Part shown: positions 6,607 to 12,197 of the stretch, piece by piece
How the letters are laid out: each line of letters begins with the position of its first letter
How positions within the stretch are numbered: position 1 is the stretch's first letter
DNA from: UBA1425 sp045537495
GTDB lineage: Bacteria; Bacillota; Clostridia; Oscillospirales; Acutalibacteraceae
Assembly (NCBI GenBank): GCA_045537495.1
Contig: JAZSPN010000070.1
Span: 1 to 12,197, forward strand
Direction: 5' to 3'
Length of the DNA: 12,197 nucleotides
Notes under the pieces: model-generated
Databases searched by the model: none
Told to the model about the DNA's origin: nothing
Seen by the model: the letters and a program-made list of their open reading frames with translations, nothing else
Position numbers and translations under genes: made by a program

Positions 6607-8055
6607 ATGAAAAAGCGTCTTTTGTCTGCCGTATTTTTCTGCATCTTTCTTTTCTCTCTTTTGTTTTCACTGAGCATCACGGGCTGTGCAAACGAAGCCT
6701 TGGAAGTAATCGAAGCCGATATCATAATAAAACCCGGCTACTTCCGTTCGATGTCCGACAGCAACAACAGAAAATCAAAGTACCCCGCACTTGTCAGCAT
6801 CGACGGCAGTGATTACTCGTTGGTTTCCGTAAACACCCGAGGCAACTCGTCCTTCTGGGACGGAGTTTTTTCCGATTCGGGCAGAATGCCGTTTGAAATA
6901 CGCTTCGACGCATATGCAAATAACGACAGTTACCCGATGTCAAATCTTAAACTCAACAACCACGCTTCTTTATATAAGCTTCTGTCTGAGTATACGGCAT
7001 ACAAAATTTATGAATACATGGGTATTCCGACTCCCTTTGTAACTCCCGTTTTTCTCACCTTCAATTCCGTCGATTTCGGCCTGTATCTCGGAGTCGAAGA
7101 TATCAACGACGACTTCATCGAAAATCATTTCGGCGAAGAGGCACTGAAAACCGGCACTCTCTACCGTTCCGTCACCGATGATTCCGACTTTTCGACCGAT
7201 AATATTATTCAGTCCCCGTGGTTCGGCACTCTCTATGTAAAGCACGGCGACAACCACGAAGCCCTTATTTCCCTGACAGATGCACTGACTCGCGGAAAGG
7301 ATTTCGAAAAATATCTCGATACCGATCTTCTGATACGTTACTTCGCCTGTATCGCCTGCACCTGCGATTTCGATTCGCTTGCAGGGTATAACAATTTCTA
7401 TATGTTCTCCCACAACGGAAAGATTTCCTTTATCCCGTGGGATCCGTCCCAGGCCTTCCACGGCTTCAGCGGTCAGGAAGGAATTTTCGATATGTCGGCA
7501 CTGTTCAACGCCGTAATCGGAAATGAAGAAAACGAAAAAAAGTATATTTCCTGCATCGAGGATATCCGCAACAAGTTTTTAGCCCCCGATAAAAGCTCAT
7601 CGTGGGTTAAAAATTTAAAAAGCACGGTCGAAAGCTATATGCTTCGGGACCGTTCAATAGCCTTTCCCGTCGACATCATGCTCGAAAACATCGACGACGG
7701 CAACATTCTCGTTGACGGAAATCTCGCTCTCTCAATGTCGGAGCTTTACCGTCAGACGGGTGAACAGATAAGCGGAAAACGCGACTCCTTTTATATCCCC
7801 GATTTCGCAAAGGGCAATATCCGCGACGCCTATCCGCCCGAAGAGCTTTACGTCGGTAATCTCGACGCGGTCAAGTATGAGGTCTGTCAACGCTTTTCGT
7901 CAAAGATTTATTACGGCACAATACTCAGCCCTTCACGGATAATCCTTCTTATTTCACTGGCAATGCCCGTTATTGCAATTCTCGTATATCTTATATTCAC
8001 AACCGTAAAACAAAAAAAATCATCAAAAAACAAGTCTTCCGGAGAGATATGTTGA
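6607..8055 (+). CDS. CotH-family atypical kinase, paralog 2, predicted lipoprotein
   Basis: This 482-residue CotH-family kinase lies 28 bases after paralog 1. The N-terminus is a long hydrophobic signal ending in SITGC, a lipobox, so Cys27 may be lipid-modified; paralog 3 has a plain Sec signal instead. Kinase features are VNTRGNSSF (75-83), NLKLN with Lys115, YLGVEDINDDF (160-170) with Glu164, FDSLAGYNNFYMF with Asp256 and Asn263, and IPWDPS with Asp279. The 23-residue Asp-Asp spacing is what I recall between the essential aspartates of B. subtilis CotH. A C-terminal membrane helix (~443-465) and a Lys/Ser-rich tail follow, so the protein would be anchored at both ends with the kinase outside the membrane. 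It is the most divergent of the three: it lacks the GGAD motif (CDFD instead) and the IRETFLKPEIINP segment. The ribosome binding site is modest (AGAGAG at 6591-6596). Confidence 0.9.
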   Translation: MKKRLLSAVFFCIFLFSLLFSLSITGCANEALEVIEADIIIKPGYFRSMSDSNNRKSKYPALVSIDGSDYSLVSVNTRGNSSFWDGVFSDSGRMPFEIRFDAYANNDSYPMSNLKLNNHASLYKLLSEYTAYKIYEYMGIPTPFVTPVFLTFNSVDFGLYLGVEDINDDFIENHFGEEALKTGTLYRSVTDDSDFSTDNIIQSPWFGTLYVKHGDNHEALISLTDALTRGKDFEKYLDTDLLIRYFACIACTCDFDSLAGYNNFYMFSHNGKISFIPWDPSQAFHGFSGQEGIFDMSALFNAVIGNEENEKKYISCIEDIRNKFLAPDKSSSWVKNLKSTVESYMLRDRSIAFPVDIMLENIDDGNILVDGNLALSMSELYRQTGEQISGKRDSFYIPDFAKGNIRDAYPPEELYVGNLDAVKYEVCQRFSSKIYYGTILSPSRIILLISLAMPVIAILVYLIFTTVKQKKSSKNKSSGEIC

Positions 8056-9506
8056 TGCTTATGAAAACCGTAAAATTCTATCTGAGCTTCATCCTGATAA
8101 TTTCGTTATTATCGGGAACGGCATCTGTCTGCTCAGCCTTTATGGTACCCTCGGTAACGGAAATTGATATACTCATAAAGCCGGGCACCTTTGATGCTCT
8201 GACAAAAGAAGAGAACAGAAAAAAAGAATACACCGTCTTAACCTCCGTCAACAACAGCGTTTATGAAAGTGTCACCGTAAACACCCGCGGCAGCTCCACC
8301 TTCGAGGATGCTCTCGGCTACGATACGCGACGTTTTCCTTTTGAAATAACATTTCAGAATCACTCCGGTGAGTACGAAAAAAATTATTCCCTCAAGCTGA
8401 ACAATTCATTTTCTCTCTATTCTCTGATTGCGGAATATCTCGCCGTAAAAATCTATGAACACATGGATGTTCCCGTATCCGAGGTTTCCCCCGTCTTTCT
8501 TTCCTTCAACGGAATAGACTTCGGTCTTTATCTCGGTGTCGAAGATGTGAACAAGCGTTTCATCACACGTCGATTCGGCGCCGATGCACTCGAAAACGGC
8601 AACCTCTACCGTCCCGTTGATCTTAACCGAATAAACGAAGAGGACGTCCCCGAAACCGTGGCTTCAGCTTGGTTCGAAGCTCTTTACTGTAAAGCGGGCA
8701 CAAAAAACCAACGCATGCTTAACGCTTTTATCAATGCGCTCGATAACGAAACCGACTACGAACAGTATCTCGACATGGACGAAGTCTTGCGCTATTTTGC
8801 GTGCACCGCATCGTTCGGCGGTGCAGATACTCTTATGTCCTCGGTGCATAACTTTTATCTTTATGAGTCCGAAGGGAAATTCATAATAATCCCGTGGGAT
8901 CTTTCCTTCTCGTACGACTGCTTCGATGACAGGTACGGCATTTATCCGTCCGAGGAGCATTTTGCCACCTCGAGATTTTTCAATCTGATAATGTCGGACA
9001 AAGCCAACCTCGAAAAATACTGCCGGTATATCGAAGAAATACGGGAAACCTTCCTGAAACCCGAAATCATCAATCCTCTGATCGAAGATTTTGTTTCCGA
9101 GATAAAAGAATATTATCTCCGTGACCGTTCAACGGTGCTCGATGCCGAGATTCAGCTCGACAACATCACAAGCGGAAACATCCTCGTCAACGGAAATATT
9201 TCCCTCGCCGTAAACGAAGTTTACAGACAGCTCGGCGAACAGCTTCGCGGCGAATCCGAATACTTCTATATTCCGTCTTCTGTGAAGCGCGATCTTCTGA
9301 GTGAATACTCAACAGATGAGCTTCGCTCCGACAATGATGCCGATGTCCTGACGGATATCAAAAAGAATTACACCGCGGCGTATCTCTCATCCTCCGTGGA
9401 TACCGTAAGCTTCACCGTTATCGTCGTTTTCGCCGTCGTTCTTTTCGTGCTTTTCACAATTTACAGAATTCCGAAAGGACGTACACGAAAACGCAATAAA
9501 ACTTGA
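8055..9506 (+). CDS. CotH-family atypical kinase, paralog 3
   Basis: This 483-residue CotH-family kinase is last in the operon. In-frame ATGs lie at 8049, 8055 and 8061. The GGAGAG site at 8041-8046 sits 8 bases before 8055, and 8055 overlaps the stop of paralog 2 (TGATG), so a coupled start there is chosen. A Sec signal (FYLSFILIISLLSGTASVCSA) precedes VNTRGSSTF, SLKLN (Lys114), YLGVEDVNKRF (Glu163), GGAD (Asp258), HNFYLY (Asn266) and IPWDLSFSYD (Asp282). Next come the helical IRETFLKPEIINP and a RDRST region, then a C-terminal membrane helix (~448-468) and a basic tail RIPKGRTRKRNK. Its tail and several motifs are nearly identical to paralog 1, showing these two share the most recent ancestor. 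The substrate is unknown; an extracytoplasmic kinase domain is inferred from the topology. Confidence 0.92.
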   Translation: MLMKTVKFYLSFILIISLLSGTASVCSAFMVPSVTEIDILIKPGTFDALTKEENRKKEYTVLTSVNNSVYESVTVNTRGSSTFEDALGYDTRRFPFEITFQNHSGEYEKNYSLKLNNSFSLYSLIAEYLAVKIYEHMDVPVSEVSPVFLSFNGIDFGLYLGVEDVNKRFITRRFGADALENGNLYRPVDLNRINEEDVPETVASAWFEALYCKAGTKNQRMLNAFINALDNETDYEQYLDMDEVLRYFACTASFGGADTLMSSVHNFYLYESEGKFIIIPWDLSFSYDCFDDRYGIYPSEEHFATSRFFNLIMSDKANLEKYCRYIEEIRETFLKPEIINPLIEDFVSEIKEYYLRDRSTVLDAEIQLDNITSGNILVNGNISLAVNEVYRQLGEQLRGESEYFYIPSSVKRDLLSEYSTDELRSDNDADVLTDIKKNYTAAYLSSSVDTVSFTVIVVFAVVLFVLFTIYRIPKGRTRKRNKT

Positions 9507-9531
9507 CTTTTGTAAATATTTAAACTAATAT
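9503..9531 (+). promoter_or_regulatory. Candidate sigma-A promoter of glyS
   Basis: TTGACT (9503-9508) overlaps the stop codon of the last CotH gene. After 17 bases comes TAATAT (9526-9531), in an AT-rich stretch with alternative -10 registers such as TATATT at 9531-9536. The short leader to the glyS start leaves no room for a T-box riboswitch. Confidence 0.55.
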
Positions 9532-9562
9532 ATATTGTATATTTAATAAGGGGTAATGCTAT

Positions 9563-10942
9563 ATGGAAAACAGCAAAAAAACAATGGAAGCCATCGTTGC
9601 TCTGTGTAAAGGCAGAGGCTTCGTTTATGCAGGCAGTGAGATTTACGGCGGTCTTTCAAACACATGGGACTACGGCCCTCTCGGTGTCGAATTCAAAAAC
9701 AACGTCAAAAAAGCATGGTGGCGTAAATTCGTTCAGGAAAATCCCTACAACGTAGGTCTTGATTCCGCTATCCTCATGAATCCTCAGACATGGGTAGCTT
9801 CCGGTCACGTCGGCGGCTTCTCCGATCCTCTCATGGACTGCAAGGAGTGTAAGACACGTCACAGAGCCGATAAGCTCATCGAAGATTCGGGTGCAAATCC
9901 CGCCGGCTGGAGCTTCGACGAAATGTCAAAGTACATCGCTGACAACGGCATCGTCTGCCCCGATTGCGGAGCTTGCAACTTTACCGATATCCGTCAGTTT
10001 AACCTTATGTTCAAAACCTTCCAGGGCGTAACCGAGGATGCCAAGAATGAGCTTTTCCTCCGTCCCGAAACCGCTCAGGGTATTTTCGTTAACTTCCCCA
10101 ACATCCAGAGAACGACACGCCGTAAGATTCCTTTCGGTGTATGTCAGATCGGCAAGAGCTTCCGTAACGAAATCACTCCCGGCAACTTCACCTTCCGCAC
10201 ACGTGAATTCGAACAGATGGAACTCGAATTCTTCTGCAAGCCCGGAACGGAGCTTGACTGGTTCGTTTACTGGAAAAATTACTGCCGCGACTGGCTTCTT
10301 TCTCTCGGCATCAAGGAAGAAAACCTTCGTCTTCGCGATCACGATCAGAAAGAGCTTTCTCACTATTCAAATGCTACTACCGACTTCGAATTCCTCTTCC
10401 CGTTCGGCTGGGGCGAACTCTGGGGCGTAGCAAGCCGTACAAATTTCGACCTTTCCCGTCATCAGGAAGTTTCGGGCAAAAACCTCGAATACTTCGATCA
10501 GGAAGCAAACGAAAAGTATCTTCCCTACGTTATCGAGCCTTCTCTCGGTGCAGACCGCGTTCTTCTCGCCTTCCTTTGCGATGCTTACGATGAAGAGGTT
10601 GTCGATGCCGACAAGGGCGACACCCGCGTTGTTCTTCGCCTTCATCCCGCACTTGCCCCCATCAAGGCGGCCGTCCTTCCCCTTTCCAAGAAGCTGGGTG
10701 TTCAGGCTACCGAAGTTTACAACATGCTCTCCAAAAAGTTCATGTGCGAATACGACGATGCAGGCTCCATCGGCAAGCGTTACCGCCGTCAGGATGAAAT
10801 CGGTACTCCTCTTTGCATCACCTACGACTTCGAGTCCGCCGAGGATAACTGCGTAACCATCCGTGACCGCGACACCATGGATCAGATCCGTCTTCCCATC
10901 GACGAGCTTTGCGCCTACATCGAAAACAAGCTTGAATTCTGA
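9563..10942 (+). CDS. glyS: Glycyl-tRNA synthetase, class II alpha2 type
   Basis: Charges tRNA-Gly with glycine using ATP, in the cytoplasm. The 459-residue length and motifs fit the single-chain homodimeric (eukaryote-like/Bacillota) form rather than the bacterial alpha2beta2 enzyme. Visible are the N-terminal GRGFVYAGSEIYGG (17-30), WDYGPLG (35-41), two CxxC pairs (C93/C96 and C132/C135) that may form a zinc site in the insertion, LRPETAQGIF (166-175), class II motif 2 with FRNEITP (200-206) and the following REFEQMELEFF, and motif 3 EPSLGADRVLLAF (325-337). The C-terminal anticodon-binding domain starts around LRLHPALAPIKAAVLPL. AAGGGG (9548-9553) lies 9 bases before the ATG. It has its own promoter and is followed 21 bases later by a small membrane-protein gene. 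Nothing unusual is seen in the enzyme. Confidence 0.97.
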   Translation: MENSKKTMEAIVALCKGRGFVYAGSEIYGGLSNTWDYGPLGVEFKNNVKKAWWRKFVQENPYNVGLDSAILMNPQTWVASGHVGGFSDPLMDCKECKTRHRADKLIEDSGANPAGWSFDEMSKYIADNGIVCPDCGACNFTDIRQFNLMFKTFQGVTEDAKNELFLRPETAQGIFVNFPNIQRTTRRKIPFGVCQIGKSFRNEITPGNFTFRTREFEQMELEFFCKPGTELDWFVYWKNYCRDWLLSLGIKEENLRLRDHDQKELSHYSNATTDFEFLFPFGWGELWGVASRTNFDLSRHQEVSGKNLEYFDQEANEKYLPYVIEPSLGADRVLLAFLCDAYDEEVVDADKGDTRVVLRLHPALAPIKAAVLPLSKKLGVQATEVYNMLSKKFMCEYDDAGSIGKRYRRQDEIGTPLCITYDFESAEDNCVTIRDRDTMDQIRLPIDELCAYIENKLEF

Positions 10943-10963
10943 TTTTGAAACGGAGTGCTTCTG

Positions 10964-11449
10964 ATGTCGAATGAAAAAAAAGACAAGTCGGGAATCAAAA
11001 TTGCCGTACTGATTATCTGTGCCGTCGCCGTTGTTGCAGCCATCGCCTTCGGTATCGCCAAGGTCTTTTCCTCTCCCGGTGATGCACCCGCTCCCGTGGC
11101 GATTGCCGATGAGTGCCACTACGAATCCTACGAAATCCGTACGGGAGAGATTTATCTCTACTACACCGTCACGCTCAAAAATACAACGGGTGCCGACATC
11201 GACAATTTTTCGCTTCGTGCCGTCTTTGAAAAAGATTACAAGAGCGGATATCTCCTCGGTGCCGACGCATCCGTCAAAGAGAAGTTTTCAAACAACTCCG
11301 TCTTTTCTCTTAAAAACGACGAAGCCAAAAGCTTTCATTTAGCCTTTGTCGCTCCGTACTACAAAAACCAAAAAGAATTCTCCAAGGAACTCCCCGAGAT
11401 GTACATAATCTATCCCGACGGCTCCGAAGGAGAAATACAGGAAAATTAA
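10964..11449 (+). CDS. Small single-pass membrane protein of unknown function
   Basis: I do not recognise this 161-residue protein. It has a charged N-terminus (MSNEKKDKSGIK), one membrane helix (~13-34, IAVLIICAVAVVAAIAFGIA), a Pro/Ala-rich linker, and an outward-facing ~115-residue domain. That domain has alternating hydrophobic strands (YLYYTVTLKNTTGADI, FSLRAVFEKDY) resembling the Ig-like FxLYD/DUF-type extracellular folds often seen in Firmicutes. An in-frame GTG at 10955 is possible, but ACGGAG at 10950-10955 lies 8 bases before the ATG at 10964, which decides the start. It follows glyS closely, so it is probably co-transcribed, and the terminator at 11474-11508 closes the unit. There is no lipobox or sortase signal. 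Confidence 0.78.
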   Translation: MSNEKKDKSGIKIAVLIICAVAVVAAIAFGIAKVFSSPGDAPAPVAIADECHYESYEIRTGEIYLYYTVTLKNTTGADIDNFSLRAVFEKDYKSGYLLGADASVKEKFSNNSVFSLKNDEAKSFHLAFVAPYYKNQKEFSKELPEMYIIYPDGSEGEIQEN

Positions 11450-11473
11450 TTGTAATTTAGACATTATAAAAAG

Positions 11474-11509
11474 CGTCCTGCAAGACTTCTTGCAGGACGT
11501 ATTTGTTTT
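11474..11509 (+). terminator. Rho-independent terminator after the glyS unit
   Basis: An 11-bp perfect GC-containing stem (11474-11484 with 11489-11499) closes a 4-base ACTT loop and is followed by a T-rich stretch. It separates the glyS unit from the recombinase gene. Confidence 0.88.
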
Positions 11510-11563
11510 ATAAGAATAAACCGCGACTTTTAAATTGTTATGCTTCTGTCGGAGGTGTCATAT

Positions 11564-12172
11564 ATGACATACGGATATGTAAGAGTATCAAGCAGAGAAC
11601 AAAGAATCGACCGACAGCTTGCAGCACTGTTGAAATTCGGCATAGACAGAAAAAATATTTTTGCCGATAAACAGTCGGGCAAGGATTTTGACAGGCCTGC
11701 TTACAAGCGGATGATAAGAAAAATCAAAAAAGGAGACCTTCTTGTGGTGAAATCCATTGACAGGCTCGGCAGAAACTATGACGAAATATTGGATCAGTGG
11801 CGAATTATAACCAAAGTAAAGTGTGCCGATATATATGTAATAGATTTTCCGCTTCTTGACACGAGAAAAAAGGATAACGACCTGACGGGAGTGTTTATAT
11901 CAGACCTTGTTTTGCAGATTCTGTCCTATGTGGCACAGACCGAGCGTGAATTTATCCATCTTAGGCAGGCAGAGGGTATCGAAAGTGCCAAAAGACGCGG
12001 TGTACGCTTTGGTAGAGAAGAAATAGAATTGCCGCACAATTTCGAGAATGCAAAAAAGGAATACGAAAGCGGAGAAATATCGGTCAGACAGGCGGCAGAA
12101 ATGTGCGGCATGAGTCCCACAACCTTTTACAGAAAGGTAAATTCTCCCTCAAAAAGTGTTCCGAAACCTTGA
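11564..12172 (+). CDS. Small serine recombinase (resolvase/invertase family)
   Basis: A site-specific recombinase that cuts DNA through a 5'-phosphoserine link. The 202-residue length fits the small resolvase/invertase class, not the large integrases. The catalytic domain opens with YGYVRVSSREQ: R7 and nucleophile S9. The signature DRLGR follows (R67, R70; in SIDRLGRN). A long helix (~115-145, ending EREFIHLRQAEGIESAKRRG) leads to a C-terminal HTH DNA-binding domain (~172-192, SVRQAAEMCGMSPTTFYRKV). All expected active-site residues are present. The longer frame opens at 11540, but GGAGGT (11551-11556) lies 7 bases before the ATG at 11564, so that start is preferred. No transposase or cargo genes are visible, so whether it belongs to a mobile element continuing rightward, or inverts or resolves a local site, cannot be told here. 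Confidence 0.93.
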   Translation: MTYGYVRVSSREQRIDRQLAALLKFGIDRKNIFADKQSGKDFDRPAYKRMIRKIKKGDLLVVKSIDRLGRNYDEILDQWRIITKVKCADIYVIDFPLLDTRKKDNDLTGVFISDLVLQILSYVAQTEREFIHLRQAEGIESAKRRGVRFGREEIELPHNFENAKKEYESGEISVRQAAEMCGMSPTTFYRKVNSPSKSVPKP

Positions 12173-12184
12173 CTTTGTGGAACA
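12157..12184. promoter_or_regulatory. Short inverted repeat across the edge promoter -35 region
   Basis: TGTTCC (12157-12162) and GGAACA (12179-12184) form a perfect 6-bp inverted repeat with a 16-base spacer that contains the -35 box. It could be a repressor operator or half-sites of the neighbouring recombinase; it could also be chance. Confidence 0.3.
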
Positions 12185-12197
12185 GGGGGTTTATAAT
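12169..12197 (+). promoter_or_regulatory. Near-consensus sigma-A promoter at the window edge
   Basis: TTGACT (12169-12174), a 17-base spacer and a perfect TATAAT (12192-12197) at the last bases of the window. The -35 overlaps the recombinase stop codon. It points rightward to a transcript outside the window. Confidence 0.75.

Noticed and set aside
9507..9562. T-box riboswitch in front of glyS
   Set aside because: The gap is only 56 bases, with no space for specifier and antiterminator stems.
11511..12197. ATAAACC upstream and GGTTTAT downstream of the recombinase as inverted recombination sites
   Set aside because: Only 7 bases match, in AT-rich flanks; too short to separate from chance.
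1..12197. CRISPR arrays, tRNA or rRNA genes, insertion sequences
   Set aside because: No regularly spaced repeats, cloverleaf-like genes, rRNA signatures or transposase genes with terminal repeats were seen on either strand.

Overview
The window reads as a chromosomal segment of a Gram-positive Firmicute, most likely an uncultured gut-type Clostridia (Oscillospiraceae/Ruminococcaceae-like). This is an inference from purine-rich Shine-Dalgarno sites, sigma-A type promoters, lipoprotein and Sec signals, an alpha2-type glycyl-tRNA synthetase, and a CotH / VTC / DUF4956 gene set that I know mainly from Firmicutes and some Actinobacteria. Genes are densely packed, and the main transcription units are bounded by recognisable hairpin terminators.

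Left part (1-2190). The first ~100 bases carry two hairpin-forming segments and no supportable gene. A small XRE-type HTH regulator lies on the minus strand and ends at its own terminator. A ~190-base AT-rich intergenic region, holding a short inverted repeat, leads into pncB (nicotinate phosphoribosyltransferase, NAD salvage). pncB ends at a strong bidirectional terminator shared with a convergent minus-strand lipoprotein gene of unknown function.

Central part (2990-9506). Back-to-back promoters drive the lipoprotein gene leftward and a six-gene operon rightward. The operon encodes a YfbR-type HD-domain 5'-deoxynucleotidase, a VTC-domain polyphosphate polymerase, a DUF4956 multi-spanning membrane protein, and three tandem CotH-type atypical kinases. 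Each CotH protein has, or once had, an N-terminal export signal, and each keeps a C-terminal membrane anchor. VTC + DUF4956 + CotH is a recurrent but functionally unsolved gene set. The plausible model, an inference, is a cytoplasmic polyphosphate synthase coupled to a membrane component and to surface-facing kinases. The first CotH gene looks frameshifted inside its signal-peptide region: the well-placed ATG and ribosome binding site are in one frame and the kinase in another. This is either a sequencing error or a real inactivating or expression-altering indel.

Right part (9503-12197). glyS has its own promoter overlapping the stop of the last CotH gene, and is followed by a small single-pass membrane protein and a terminator. 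A small serine recombinase of resolvase/invertase type comes next. The window ends exactly on a near-consensus sigma-A promoter (TTGACT, 17 bases, TATAAT) partly framed by a short inverted repeat, so another transcript starts just outside the window.
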